Below are positions 8,440 to 17,161 of a DNA stretch of 64,000 nucleotides, piece by piece. Each line of letters starts with the position of its first letter. Position 1 is the first letter of the stretch. The stretch is taken from NCBI GenBank assembly GCA_947494805.1, contig CANLWK010000001.1, positions 992,001-1,056,000 of the forward strand. Direction: 5' to 3'. A model generated the notes under the pieces. That model was not told where the DNA came from and did no database searches. It saw nothing but the letters and a program-made list of their open reading frames with translations. A program made the position numbers and the translations under genes. Source of the stretch: an uncultured Croceitalea sp. GTDB lineage: Bacteria > Bacteroidota > Bacteroidia > Flavobacteriales > Flavobacteriaceae.

Positions 8440-10188
8440 ATGAACAACTTTCGAACAATTTTAGTACTATTGGCATTTGCGATGTTTGTCGCAAGCTGTG
8501 AAGAAGATGATAATGGTGGAACCATGCAACCTGTTGCACTTGAAGCAGGTACACTTTCTGGAGGCCCTTTTACATTTGCCGTAGATGGACAGCCTGATAT
8601 GGTAAGCGGAATCACACTGGATGCTTCTAACCTCACAGGAAGCATACAAAATTATGTCATCACCGATGACGCACGAAACATTTTGGGCCTACCACCCACA
8701 TTAGAAGCCGTTGAAGGTGTGAATTTTGACGAAGCTGGTGAAGGGTCATGTTATATTTATCATATTACCCACGAAGCTGGACTTACAGGTTTGGAGGTAG
8801 GGGAGAACCTAGATGGTCTCTCAGGTGATTTTGATCTCTCAAACTTTATCATGGTCATCAGAAACGGATTGAACGCTGGTATGCTCTCCGGTGGTCCGTT
8901 TGAGTTTTTGGTAGATGGTACACCTGATATGGTGACTGGTATTACATTGGACGACAGCGCCTTGAACGGTGACACCCAATCGTACGTTATCACCGATGAC
9001 AACCGAAATATATTGGGTACGCCCCCGACTCTTGAAGCTGTTGAAGGTGTAGATTTTGATGGCGCCGGTGTAGGTAAATGTTATATCTACCATATCACGT
9101 ATTCTGGTGAACTGACCGGATTGGAAGCTGGTGAAAATCTGAACGATTTGGGAGGCAGCTTTAACCTCTCAAACTTTATTGAAGTGGACCGTGTAGGACT
9201 GACCGCTGGTGTATTGTCAGGTGGACCCTATGAATTTACGGTAGATGGCACCCCAGATATGGCTACTGGTTTAGCTTTAGATGCTACAGGAGTTACAGGA
9301 AGCAATCAAGGCTTTGTGATTACGGATGCAGATTTGAATATCTTAGGATTACCACCAACGCTAGAAGCGGCACAAGGGGTTGATTTTGACGGTGCAGGTG
9401 TCGGTGTCTGTTTGATTTGGCATATTACCTATGAGGAAGGAATCACAGGGCTCGAAGCTGGCGGAAATGCCGGTGATCTAGATGGATTCTTTGCGCTTTC
9501 AAACTCGATTACCGTAAACCGAATTGGATTGAATGCCGGGATTATTTCAGGAGGCCCTTATGAATTCTTGGTTGATGGTACACCCGATATGGTCAGTGGT
9601 ATTGCGTTGGATGATTCCGATTTGACAGGAAGCAAGCAAACTTGGGTTATCACTGATGATCAAAACAATATCTTGGGATTGCCTCCAATGATCGCCAATG
9701 TTGAAGGTGTTGATTTTGATGCCGCAGGTTCGGGTGTCTGCCTGATTTGGCATTTAACCTATGAAGAAGGTTTAACAGGATTGATGGCAGGTAACAATGT
9801 TGCTGATTTAGAAGGTTTTTACGGATTGTCAAATTCATTGACCGTAACGCGCAACCCGCTGGATGCCGGAACCCTTTCTGGCGGACCGTTCACCTTTACA
9901 GTTGATGGCACCCCTGATATGGTCAGTGGGATATCGTTAGATGCCAGCAACTTGAACGGTACCAATCAAACCTATGTGATTACAGATGCTGCTGGAAACA
10001 TTTTGGGTATGCCACCTACCTTAGAAGCGGTTGAAGGTGTTGATTTTGATGCAGCTGGTACGGGCATCTGTTATATTTGGCACTTAACGTATGAAGACGG
10101 CATCACCGGATTGGCCATGGGTGAAAATACCAGTAACCTTGACGGCTTCTTTGATCTATCGAATTTCATTATGGTTACAAGGCAATAG
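8440..10188 (+). CDS. Lipoprotein of five tandem about 110-residue modules
   Basis: 582 residues. Signal peptide with lipobox (FVASC, Cys about 20), then a short acidic linker and five near-identical modules. Each runs from AG(T/M/V/I)(L/I)SGGP(F/Y)(T/E)F through VDGTPDMVSGI, VITDD, NILGLPPTLEAVEGVDFD and a C(Y/L)I(Y/W)H(I/L)TYE segment to DL(D)GFFDLSN. Each carries one conserved cysteine before the I(Y/W)H motif. The pattern resembles repeats in large Bacteroidota surface proteins; I know no function for it. Acidic and Asp/Gly-rich with few basic residues, suggesting a calcium-tolerant surface or periplasmic protein. Divergent from a two-component system. An interior start is unlikely because of the signal peptide. 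Confidence 0.85.
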   Translation: MNNFRTILVLLAFAMFVASCEEDDNGGTMQPVALEAGTLSGGPFTFAVDGQPDMVSGITLDASNLTGSIQNYVITDDARNILGLPPTLEAVEGVNFDEAGEGSCYIYHITHEAGLTGLEVGENLDGLSGDFDLSNFIMVIRNGLNAGMLSGGPFEFLVDGTPDMVTGITLDDSALNGDTQSYVITDDNRNILGTPPTLEAVEGVDFDGAGVGKCYIYHITYSGELTGLEAGENLNDLGGSFNLSNFIEVDRVGLTAGVLSGGPYEFTVDGTPDMATGLALDATGVTGSNQGFVITDADLNILGLPPTLEAAQGVDFDGAGVGVCLIWHITYEEGITGLEAGGNAGDLDGFFALSNSITVNRIGLNAGIISGGPYEFLVDGTPDMVSGIALDDSDLTGSKQTWVITDDQNNILGLPPMIANVEGVDFDAAGSGVCLIWHLTYEEGLTGLMAGNNVADLEGFYGLSNSLTVTRNPLDAGTLSGGPFTFTVDGTPDMVSGISLDASNLNGTNQTYVITDAAGNILGMPPTLEAVEGVDFDAAGTGICYIWHLTYEDGITGLAMGENTSNLDGFFDLSNFIMVTRQ

Positions 10189-10244
10189 TCGCGCTATGAA
10201 TAAGAAACAGTTAGTTTCATGAGTTGTTTTGTTTACCTAGTGAG

Positions 10245-10274
10245 AAGCCCAAACGAAAGTTTGGGCTTTTTTTC
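10245..10274 (+). terminator. Rho-independent terminator after the repeat lipoprotein
   Basis: Perfect 10-bp stem AAGCCCAAAC (10245-10254) / GTTTGGGCTT (10259-10268) with a GAAA tetraloop, followed by a T-run. The remaining bases up to the thyA stop at 10444 hold nothing I can identify. Confidence 0.93.
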
Positions 10275-10443
10275 TTAGATCGTGTTCAAATTTTAAACAA
10301 ACAAAATTCATTGTCAATATCAAATTTCCGTGGGTATTGCTGATACTAACTTCCTATTTTTAGAGGGGAACTTAATGTCCCATCAATTCAGGTTGCGGCG
10401 TCCTGAACTTGCCATCTTCCGTTATACTCGTTTATTTCAATCA

Positions 10444-11268
10444 TTATACCGCCACCACCCCTTTGATATGTGGGTGCGGATTATAATCTACCAAAGTAAA
10501 ATCATCAAACGTAAAATCAAAAATATTCTGGACCTCGGGGTTGAGTATCATTTTGGGTAGTGGTCTCGGTTCGCGTGAAAGTTGTAGTTCCACTTGCTCC
10601 ATATGGTTATCATAAATATGGGCATCGCCAAAGGTGTGTATAAAATCCCCGGCCTCATAACCGCAGACTTGTGCCATCATCATGGTAAATAAGGCGTAGG
10701 AAGCAATATTGAACGGCACGCCCAAAAAGATGTCCGCACTGCGTTGGTACAATTGACAGCTCAACTTGCCATCGGCCACATAAAATTGAAAAAAGGCATG
10801 ACACGGGGGCAGTGCCGCTTTACCATTGGCCACGTTTTCGGCAAAAGAAATAGCAGTGTTGGGCAGAACACTGGGGTTCCAGGCTGAAACCAACATCCTT
10901 CTGCTGTTCGGGTTATTTTTCAAGGTTTCAATGACCTCTTTGATCTGGTCGATTTCTTCACTGTTCCAGTTGCGCCATTGGTGTCCGTATACGGGGCCCA
11001 AATCACCATTATCGTCTGCCCACTCGTTCCAGATGCGTACGCCGTTTTCCTGCAGGTATTTGACATTGGTATCGCCTTTTAAAAACCATAACAGTTCATA
11101 TACAATGGACTTTAAGTGCAATTTTTTAGTCGTCACCATGGGAAACCCTTCACTTAGATCAAACCGCATTTGGTAGCCAAAAACACTCTTGGTTCCCGTA
11201 CCAGTTCTGTCCCCTTTTTGATTGCCCTCGGCAAGAACATGTTGTAGTAAATCGTGGTATTGTTTCAT
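10444..11268 (-). CDS. thyA: Thymidylate synthase
   Basis: 274 residues from ATG 11268, which gives MKQYHDLL as in classical ThyA; a second ATG four codons upstream (11280) is possible. Makes dTMP from dUMP with methylene-tetrahydrofolate. Seen: [18 protein letters not shown], the catalytic cysteine in [12 protein letters not shown], the [19 protein letters not shown] block, HIYDNHMEQ and the C-terminal [10 protein letters not shown]. Slightly longer than the 264-residue E. coli enzyme because of an insert before the catalytic loop. Works with folA (about 9 kb away). It seems to stand alone here. Confidence 0.96.
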   Translation of the reverse strand: MKQYHDLLQHVLAEGNQKGDRTGTGTKSVFGYQMRFDLSEGFPMVTTKKLHLKSIVYELLWFLKGDTNVKYLQENGVRIWNEWADDNGDLGPVYGHQWRNWNSEEIDQIKEVIETLKNNPNSRRMLVSAWNPSVLPNTAISFAENVANGKAALPPCHAFFQFYVADGKLSCQLYQRSADIFLGVPFNIASYALFTMMMAQVCGYEAGDFIHTFGDAHIYDNHMEQVELQLSREPRPLPKMILNPEVQNIFDFTFDDFTLVDYNPHPHIKGVVAV

Positions 11269-11496
11269 AGACCTTTTCATCCTTTCCTCTTTGTATTGAA
11301 GAGGAAACTGGTTTTACATCAAAATAAATAAATCGAGTAAAAATATTTAAGTACTTCCTAACTTTTGAAAATTAAAACCTGTAGTTATAAAATAATTATC
11401 AACGAAAGAGTTTGTCTCCTTGGGGTAGGGGCTCTAATGCAGCCCTATGAAGTAGGGTGTCAGATTGGTTTAGAAACAACATTGAATGTTATCAAA

Positions 11497-11613
11497 TACA
11501 ATCTCTTCCATCTTTTTCGCAAGTAGAGAAGCTACCTTCCCTTGACTGGGGAAAGGGCTTTTGGTGTGGTTTTTTTAGAAAGTGTCATTCCAAGCTTGTT
11601 TTGGAATCCATTC
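11497..11613 (-). repeat. Dispersed intergenic repeat, copy A
   Basis: Read on the minus strand it aligns with copies at 31808-31874, 35135-35338 and 39312-39511: a GGAATGACACTTT-like block, then a CCCTTTCCCCAGTCAAGGGA hairpin-like block, then a second imperfect stem and a GGAAGAGATTG-like end. It is non-coding. Boundaries are approximate because the copies are diverged. Confidence 0.6.
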
Positions 11614-11636
11614 TTTATTGACGAAGACCAGGCCAA

Positions 11637-11738
11637 GTCATTTCGAAATGAGGAGTAGAACGACGATTGAGAAATCTAACTAGAAACGATAAGACGCTTA
11701 GAGATTTCTCACAATAGCTTTGTTCGGTTCCAAATGAC
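11637..11738. repeat. Palindromic intergenic element with nested arms
   Basis: Outer arms GTCATTT (11637-11643) / AAATGAC (11732-11738) and inner arms GAGAAATCT (11669-11677) / AGATTTCTC (11702-11710) are exact inverted matches, giving a long foldable element of about 100 nt. Elements beginning GTCATTTCG with internal GAGAAATCT are common as dispersed repeats in flavobacterial genomes. Non-coding. Confidence 0.65.
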
Positions 11739-11817
11739 AAATTGAGAAACCGTTCTTTACCGGTTCTTGCATTCCTTTCTGTCAGATGGCGGCAGGAATG
11801 GAATTTGCTTTTATAGG

Positions 11818-11855
11818 ACCATCCCTTCCGTCTTTTCCATAATTGGAAAATCAAC
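11818..11855 (-). repeat. Dispersed intergenic repeat, truncated copy
   Basis: On the minus strand it contains GATTTTCC, a spacer, then GGAAAAGACGGAAGGGAT. This is the hairpin and end block of the repeat family seen at 35135-35338, without the upstream part. Probably a truncated copy. Confidence 0.5.
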
Positions 11856-11865
11856 GATTCACATT

Positions 11866-13326
11866 CTACCCCAAAATCATTCCTGCAATGGTGGCTGAAA
11901 GTAAAGAAGCAAGTGAGCCTCCAAGCACGGCCTTCATTCCGAATTCCGAAAGGGTCTTACGTTGCCCGGGAGCTAGCGAACCGATACCACCGATTTGTAT
12001 GCCGATAGAGGCGAAGTTGGCAAAACCGCAAAGCATATAGGTCGCCATAATAACAGACTTATTGTAGGTGAAATGTGCTGAGTTGGCCATATTTTTTAGT
12101 TCAGCCAATTGAATATAGCCAATGAATTCACTGGCGGCCAGTTTAATGCCCAACAGTTGTCCCATGAGCATGATGTCTTCATTGGCAACACCAATCAACC
12201 ACATCAGCGGGGCGAAAACAGTACCGAGAACGGCTTCCAACGAAAATTTGTCGTAAGGTGAATTTGCTGCAATCCAATCATTTAGAGAGGTCCAATCACC
12301 GATACCGCCTAAAATACCATTGATCATGGCAATAAAGGCCACGAAGACCAACAGCATTGCGCCGACGTTAACTGCAAGTTTGAGTCCTTCTGTAGTTCCG
12401 TTGGCAATGGCATCCAAAAGGTTTGCTCCAATGCGCTCTTGCGATACCTTGACATCCGTATTAATGGCTTCTGTCTGCGGATATAATATTTTAGAAATGA
12501 TTATAGCCCCTGGTGCTGCCATGACGGAGGCAGCGAGTAAGTGTTTCGCAAATATCAAACGCAACTCGGGGTCGTCGCCTCCCAAAAAACCGATGTAGGC
12601 GGCGAGCACAGCGCCAGCTACAGTGGCCATTCCGCCGATCATGACCAATAAAATCTCAGATTTGTTCATCTTTTCAAGGTAGGCCTTGATAAGCAGTGGT
12701 GCTTCAGTTTGCCCCAAGAAAATGTTTCCGGCAATGGAAAGGCTTTCTGCACCTGAAATCCCTAAAGATTTGGTCAATAGCCATGCGAGCCATTTGACCA
12801 CCTTTTGAATTACGCCTAAATAAAACAGCACAGATGTCAGTGCAGAAAAGAAAATAATGGTCGGTAATACTTGAAAGGCAAAAATATAACCGAAGGTATC
12901 CATATCAACTACCAATCCTTCAAACAAGAATTGACTGCCTGCCCTGGTAAAATCAAGGATATTGACAAATACCTGACCAATGGTCTCAAAAAGGCTTTTG
13001 ACAAAAGGTACTTTTAAAACACCAATGGCGATGATGATTTGTATACCCAAACCGATGCCCACGGTTTTCCAATTAATGGCTTTTCGGTTTGAACTGAACA
13101 AAAAGGCTATCAAGATTAGGACAACCATCCCCAAGGCACCTCGCAACAAGGTTTTTACGGTAAATCCCTGATTGGGAACCAAATCAGAGGAGCTTTTTAA
13201 GGTATCTGCCGTTTGAACAACAGTTTCAAGTGCAGTAGTAGTAGTGCATAGTAGCTGTTGGGCAGAAGCGAATTGTAACGTGAATATGGTGAACAATACA
13301 AGAATCCAGATTCTGTTAGGCTTCAT
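11866..13326 (-). CDS. Concentrative nucleoside transporter (CNT/NupC family)
   Basis: 486 residues. An inner-membrane symporter importing nucleosides with H+ or Na+. After an N-terminal signal-like segment ending near ASAQQ and a periplasmic stretch, about ten hydrophobic segments follow. CNT signatures seen: GNIFLGQTEAPLLIKAYL, the GGMATVAGAVLAAYIG loop, GANLLDAIANGTTEGLKLA, and ANEDIMLMGQLLG with CGFANFASIGIQIGGIG near the end. These include the duplicated helical-hairpin regions that bind substrate. The family often carries about 400 residues, so the extended N-terminus is the only oddity. It lies 14 nt downstream of the bifunctional nuclease gene, probably one operon. Confidence 0.93.
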   Translation of the reverse strand: MKPNRIWILVLFTIFTLQFASAQQLLCTTTTALETVVQTADTLKSSSDLVPNQGFTVKTLLRGALGMVVLILIAFLFSSNRKAINWKTVGIGLGIQIIIAIGVLKVPFVKSLFETIGQVFVNILDFTRAGSQFLFEGLVVDMDTFGYIFAFQVLPTIIFFSALTSVLFYLGVIQKVVKWLAWLLTKSLGISGAESLSIAGNIFLGQTEAPLLIKAYLEKMNKSEILLVMIGGMATVAGAVLAAYIGFLGGDDPELRLIFAKHLLAASVMAAPGAIIISKILYPQTEAINTDVKVSQERIGANLLDAIANGTTEGLKLAVNVGAMLLVFVAFIAMINGILGGIGDWTSLNDWIAANSPYDKFSLEAVLGTVFAPLMWLIGVANEDIMLMGQLLGIKLAASEFIGYIQLAELKNMANSAHFTYNKSVIMATYMLCGFANFASIGIQIGGIGSLAPGQRKTLSEFGMKAVLGGSLASLLSATIAGMILG

Positions 13327-13340
13327 AAAAAGAGGGTTGA

Positions 13341-13967
13341 TTACTTACGTTTGGATATTTCGTCGCGTAGTTTGGCCGCTTTTTCGTAGTCTTCGTTGGC
13401 TACGGCCTTATCCAATTCTTTGTGCAGTTCGTCTAAGGTCATTTCACGATAGCCGTCACCTACACCTGATTCAATTTCAACGGTTTCGCTCTCTTGTAGA
13501 ATTTCATCAACAACAATACTGTCATCACTGTCCTCATCTTTTTCCTTTGATGAAAACTTCAAGAAGATTCCGGCTTTGTCCAAAATGGTCTTATAAGTAA
13601 AAATTGGAGCGTCAAAACGCAGGGCCAAAGCAATGGCGTCACTGGTTCGGGCATCAATGATTTCTTCTACATTTTCACGTTCACAGATAATACTGGAATA
13701 GAAAACACCGTCAACCAATTTATGAATAATGACCTGCTTTACAATTATACCATAGCGGTCGGAAAAGTTTTTGAACAAATCGTGCGTTAAAGGACGCGGG
13801 GGCTTGATCTCTTTCTCTAATGCAATGGCAATGGACTGCGCCTCAAATGCACCTATGACAATAGGAAGTTTTCGGTCACCTTCCACTTCATTCAAAATAA
13901 GGGCATAGGCGCCATTTTGGGTCTGGCTATATGAAATTCCCTTAATCTTTAACCGAACTAAACTCAT
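13341..13967 (-). CDS. Bifunctional nuclease (BFN/DUF151) family protein with UVR motif
   Basis: 208 residues. Residues 1-130 form the DUF151/BFN domain: MSLVRLKIKGISYSQ, LPIVIGAFEAQSIAIALE, RPLTHDLF and DARTSDAIALALRFDAPIF. After an acidic linker (about 140-170), the C-terminus holds a UvrB/UvrC-type helical hairpin, LHKELDKAVANEDYEKAAKLRDEI. BFN proteins were described as nucleases in plants; the role in bacteria is unclear. The UVR motif usually mediates protein contacts in excision repair and Clp systems. This two-part architecture is standard in Bacteroidota. Probably co-transcribed with the CNT transporter. Confidence 0.88.
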   Translation of the reverse strand: MSLVRLKIKGISYSQTQNGAYALILNEVEGDRKLPIVIGAFEAQSIAIALEKEIKPPRPLTHDLFKNFSDRYGIIVKQVIIHKLVDGVFYSSIICERENVEEIIDARTSDAIALALRFDAPIFTYKTILDKAGIFLKFSSKEKDEDSDDSIVVDEILQESETVEIESGVGDGYREMTLDELHKELDKAVANEDYEKAAKLRDEISKRK

Positions 13968-13985
13968 AAGTTATGCTGCTATATA

Positions 13986-14033
13986 AAGAAAAAAGCTGTT
14001 CAAATAAGTGGCAATGACATTTATCTGAACAGC
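13986..14033 (-). terminator. Terminator of the etfB-etfA operon
   Basis: On the minus strand, GCTGTTCAgATAA pairs with TTATtTGAACAGC (plus-strand arms about 13995-14007 and 14021-14033, one mismatch), followed by a T-run at 13994-13988 and below. It ends the etf transcript just before the BFN gene. Confidence 0.85.
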
Positions 14034-14060
14034 CGCTTCAAAGAAGCAAATTAACAAAAT

Positions 14061-15029
14061 TTAAGCGTTCTGAGCTTTAAATTCCTTTAATTTTTCAATG
14101 AGTTCTGGCACTACCTCAAAAGCATCACCGACTACGCCGTAGTCTGCAGCTTTGAAGAAAGGTGCTTCTGGGTCATTGTTGATGACTACCTTTGTTTTAG
14201 AGGCGCTTACCCCTGCCAAATGCTGAATGGCGCCAGAAATTCCGATAGCGATGTACAAGTTACTGGCAACGGGTTTGCCGGTTTGGCCAACGTGTTCACC
14301 ATGTGGTCTCCAACCTAGGTCTGAAACGGGTTTTGAACAGGCTGTCGCTGCGCCAAGTACATCGGCCAGTTCTTCGACCATGCCCCAATTTTCAGGTCCT
14401 TTCAATCCCCTGCCGGCTGAAACGACAACATCGGCATCTGCAATTGTTGCTTTGCCCACCACTTTGTCCACTTCTACTGATTTGGCACCAAAATCATTAT
14501 CGTTGATACTTGGCGCAAAATCTTCGACCGTTGCCGTTGTATTGTTCTCTACCAAGCCAAAGGCATTGTTTGAAACACCCACGATCTTGGTGTCCGCACT
14601 AATTTCAGTATGTGCGAAACCCTTGTTGCTGAAGGCAGTTCTTTTTACCACAAAAGGGGAAGTACTTACCGGAGCTGCAACAACATTGGGTACGTAGCCA
14701 GCGTTGAGTTTTGCAGCTAAAATTCCGCTTAAGAATTTACTATCGGCACTTGAACTGAGAATGACCACTTTTGCACTTTCTGCTTCAGCTGCCTGGGCTA
14801 TGGCCGAAGCATAGGCTTTAGCATTGAACTCTCCTAATTTGTCATCTGCGACGTTCAATACTTTCGATGCTCCATAGGTGCCCAATGTGGCCCCATCATT
14901 TGAGTTGATGGCAATTGCAGTAACTGATTCTCCAATTTGTTTTGCAACTTCATGTGCATAGGAAACCACCTCGAAAGCACTCTTTTTAAAAGTACCCTTA
15001 TCTGATTCTGTATATACTAAAACTGACAT
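14061..15029 (-). CDS. etfA: Electron transfer flavoprotein subunit alpha
   Basis: 322 residues. Forms the FAD-carrying heterodimer with EtfB that passes electrons from acyl-CoA dehydrogenases towards the quinone pool. N-terminal Rossmann-like part ([17 protein letters not shown]), then the C-terminal FAD domain with [20 protein letters not shown], the SKPVSDLGW motif, [19 protein letters not shown] and [21 protein letters not shown], the accepted FAD signature. Normal length. It lies 73 nt after etfB in the same direction with a strong terminator behind it. Confidence 0.96.
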   Translation of the reverse strand: MSVLVYTESDKGTFKKSAFEVVSYAHEVAKQIGESVTAIAINSNDGATLGTYGASKVLNVADDKLGEFNAKAYASAIAQAAEAESAKVVILSSSADSKFLSGILAAKLNAGYVPNVVAAPVSTSPFVVKRTAFSNKGFAHTEISADTKIVGVSNNAFGLVENNTTATVEDFAPSINDNDFGAKSVEVDKVVGKATIADADVVVSAGRGLKGPENWGMVEELADVLGAATACSKPVSDLGWRPHGEHVGQTGKPVASNLYIAIGISGAIQHLAGVSASKTKVVINNDPEAPFFKAADYGVVGDAFEVVPELIEKLKEFKAQNA

Positions 15030-15102
15030 ATTCTTTGAGATTTCTAGATTGAAATCGCATATTCTAACCTAGTGTCGGAATATGGATTTACATATTTTGA
15101 TA

Positions 15103-15849
15103 TTAAATGACTTTCGCTTCGTTGTGCAATAAACTGACCAGTTCATCTATATTGCCGGCATCTACCAATTTCACTGGTCCCTTGGCGGCAGGTTTTTCAA
15201 ACTTCTGGTCTGAGGTCAAGGCTGGTGCGTCTGTGGCCGCTACAACATTTAAAGCTTTCTTACGTGCCATCATGATGCCTCGCATATTCGGAATTCTCAA
15301 ATCACTTTCTTCGACCAAACCTTTTTGACCGCCGATAACCAACGGAAGTGAAGTTTCAATGGTCTCCTTACCACCGTCAATTTCACGTATAGCTTTGGCA
15401 TTTGTCCCATCTACTTCCAATGAAATGCAGGTATTGACAAAATTCATGTCCAATAAGGTGGCCAAGATGCCCGGCACCATACCGCCGTTGTAATCTATAG
15501 ATTCTCTACCTGCGATAACAAGGTCATAGCTACCATTTTTAACAACTTCGGCCAATTGTCTTGCTACAAAAAAGCCATCTGTGGGTTCGGCATCAATGCG
15601 TATGGCTTCATCGGCACCAATGGCCAATGCCTTTCTAATGGTTGGCTCGGTTTGCGAACCACCCACGGTCGCTACATGAACTGTAGCCCCTTGTTTTTCT
15701 TTAAACCACATGGCTCGCGTCAGTCCGAACTCGTCATTTGGATTAATGACAAATTGAACACCATTCGTATCGAATTTGGTATCGCCCTCAGTGAAGTTGA
15801 TTTTTGAGGTCGTATCAGGTACGTTGCTAATGCAAACTAAAATCTTCAT
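15103..15849 (-). CDS. etfB: Electron transfer flavoprotein subunit beta
   Basis: 248 residues. Binds the structural AMP and pairs with EtfA. Seen: MKILVCISNVPDTTSKINF, NPNDEFGLTRAMWFKE, AIGADEAIRID, the LVIAGRESIDYNGGMVPGILATLL segment characteristic of EtfB, and the recognition-loop region IPNMRGIMMARKK. First gene of the etfB-etfA operon. A TAnnTTTG promoter element (15873-15880) lies 24 nt upstream and a perfect 28-bp palindrome covers its -33 region, so the operon is very likely under direct transcription-factor control. Confidence 0.96.
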   Translation of the reverse strand: MKILVCISNVPDTTSKINFTEGDTKFDTNGVQFVINPNDEFGLTRAMWFKEKQGATVHVATVGGSQTEPTIRKALAIGADEAIRIDAEPTDGFFVARQLAEVVKNGSYDLVIAGRESIDYNGGMVPGILATLLDMNFVNTCISLEVDGTNAKAIREIDGGKETIETSLPLVIGGQKGLVEESDLRIPNMRGIMMARKKALNVVAATDAPALTSDQKFEKPAAKGPVKLVDAGNIDELVSLLHNEAKVI

Positions 15850-15872
15850 AAGACTATTTGATATTTGTCCGT

Positions 15873-15880
15873 CAAAGATA
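15873..15880 (-). promoter_or_regulatory. -7 element of the etfB promoter
   Basis: TATCTTTG on the minus strand, an exact TAnnTTTG match. It predicts a transcript start near 15866 and a short leader of about 17 nt before the etfB ATG. No clear TTG is found at -33, where the palindrome lies. Confidence 0.55.
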
Positions 15881-15893
15881 GCTATAAATTCAC

Positions 15894-15921
15894 AAATTTA
15901 CTATGCATGCATAGTAAATTT
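15894..15921. promoter_or_regulatory. Perfect 28-bp palindrome, probable operator of etfBA
   Basis: Every base from 15894 to 15921 is mirrored about 15907/15908; the core is ACTATGCATGCATAGT, extended by AAATTT arms. It sits between divergent etfB and pdhB, ending 13 nt upstream of the etfB -7 box, so a bound dimer would cover the -33 region. The pdhB -7 box is about 49 nt to the other side. No regulator gene is adjacent; MarR- or TetR-type dimers are typical of such symmetric sites. Confidence 0.75.
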
Positions 15922-15969
15922 TTCTACTTTTTTTAAAATAGATGCAGTTCACATTCCTGTAATATTTGC

Positions 15970-15977
15970 TATTTTTG
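15970..15977 (+). promoter_or_regulatory. -7 element of the pdhB promoter
   Basis: TATTTTTG, a TAnnTTTG match, with TTC (one mismatch to TTG) 19 nt upstream. It would place the transcript start about 40 nt before the pdhB ATG at 16024. Confidence 0.45.
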
Positions 15978-16023
15978 CTTGCATTTTTAACAAGATGAAT
16001 TCTTAATACACTTCAAGAGAAAT

Positions 16024-17004
16024 ATGAAGACACTACAATTTAGGGAGGCCATTTGTGAGGCGATGTCAGAAGAGATGAGAACTGATGATTCCATTTACTT
16101 GATGGGTGAAGAAGTAGCTGAGTATAATGGTGCCTATAAGGCTTCTAAGGGAATGTTAGATGAATTTGGTGCCGAGCGCGTAGTGGATACTCCGATTTCT
16201 GAGTTAGGGTTCGCCGGTATTGGTGTTGGTTCTGCCATGTTGGGCAACCGTCCTATAATAGAATTCATGACCTTTAATTTCTCTTTGGTAGGTATAGATC
16301 AGATTATCAACAATGCCGCAAAAATCCGTCAAATGTCAGGCGGGCAATTTGCTTGTCCCATTGTATTTAGGGGTCCAACAGCTTCTGCTGGTCAATTGGC
16401 AGCGACACACTCACAGGCCTTTGAAAGTTGGTATGCGAACTGTCCCGGGTTAAAAGTTGTGGTGCCTTCAAATCCGGCTGATGCAAAAGGGCTGTTGAAA
16501 TCGGCAATTCGTGATGACGATCCAGTGATTTTTATGGAGTCAGAACAGATGTACGGTGATAAGGGAGAGGTGCCAGAGGGTGAGTATACCATTCCTTTAG
16601 GGGTGGCCGATATAAAAAGAGAAGGCTCTGACGTGACCATCGTTTCCTTTGGCAAAATTATCAAAGAAGCTTACAAAGCTGCCGATGAATTGGAAAAAGA
16701 TGGTGTCAGTTGTGAAATCATCGATTTACGTACCGTTCGTCCGATGGATGTCGATAGCATCATTACTTCAGTCAAAAAAACCAATAGATTGGTCATTTTA
16801 GAAGAAGCATGGCCTTTTGGTAATGTGGCGACAGAGATTATCTATCACGTTCAAGATAAGGCATTTGATTATTTAGATGCACCAATTATAAAATTGAACA
16901 CCGCCGATACACCAGCGCCATATTCTCCTGTGCTGTTGGCAGAATGGTTGCCAAACAGTGGTGATGTGGTAAAGGCTGTTAAGAAAGTGTTATATAAAGA
17001 ATAG
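16024..17004 (+). CDS. pdhB: Pyruvate dehydrogenase E1 component, beta subunit
   Basis: 326 residues. With the alpha subunit it forms the thiamine-diphosphate E1 that decarboxylates pyruvate. Seen: MKTLQFREAICEAMSEEM, MGEEVAEYNGAYKASKGM, DTPISELGFAGIGVGSAM with the catalytic Glu region, RGPTASAGQLAATHSQAFE, and the transketolase C-terminal LRTVRPMDVDSIITSVKKT. The YNGAYKAS segment favours pyruvate over branched-chain keto acids. The alpha-subunit and E2 genes are not adjacent; a terminator follows, so pdhB is monocistronic here, as in several flavobacteria. Divergent from etfB. Confidence 0.93.
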   Translation: MKTLQFREAICEAMSEEMRTDDSIYLMGEEVAEYNGAYKASKGMLDEFGAERVVDTPISELGFAGIGVGSAMLGNRPIIEFMTFNFSLVGIDQIINNAAKIRQMSGGQFACPIVFRGPTASAGQLAATHSQAFESWYANCPGLKVVVPSNPADAKGLLKSAIRDDDPVIFMESEQMYGDKGEVPEGEYTIPLGVADIKREGSDVTIVSFGKIIKEAYKAADELEKDGVSCEIIDLRTVRPMDVDSIITSVKKTNRLVILEEAWPFGNVATEIIYHVQDKAFDYLDAPIIKLNTADTPAPYSPVLLAEWLPNSGDVVKAVKKVLYKE

Positions 17005-17026
17005 AACATAATTTGTAAGTTATATT

Positions 17027-17063
17027 AGCCTCGTCGAACAAATTTCGGCGAGGCTTCGTTTTT
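17027..17063 (+). terminator. Terminator after pdhB
   Basis: AGCCTCG (17027-17033) / CGAGGCT (17049-17055), with further CGAA/TTCG pairing inside, followed by TCGTTTTT. Confidence 0.85.
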
Positions 17064-17161
17064 AAGGAATGGTATTTGATAGAAAATTACGCTAAGAACT
17101 AAATTGACGCAACCAAACTAGAACAATTGTACCCGTTCTACGTTATGCTATTTATCAGTAC

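Larger units (their letters stand above)
11281..11865. other. Repeat-rich intergenic spacer (no gene)
   Basis: About 585 nt without a credible ORF between thyA and the nucleoside transporter. It holds at least three separate repeat elements (listed individually) and short inverted repeats such as ATTCCAA/TTGGAAT near 11588-11608 and CATTCCT/AGGAATG near 11770-11802. It looks like a landing zone for small non-coding elements. Confidence 0.6.

Noticed and set aside
8540-10180. Regularly spaced repeats resembling a CRISPR or VNTR array
   Set aside because: The period is about 330 bp, in frame, with protein-level conservation; it is a coding repeat.
10330-10560. 76-codon plus-strand frame with GTG start
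   Set aside because: Overlaps the 3' end of thyA and shows no recognisable domain.
14227-14697. 156-codon open frame on the plus strand
   Set aside because: Antisense to etfA, low-complexity Ser/Thr/Pro composition, no start context; shadow of a well-defined gene.
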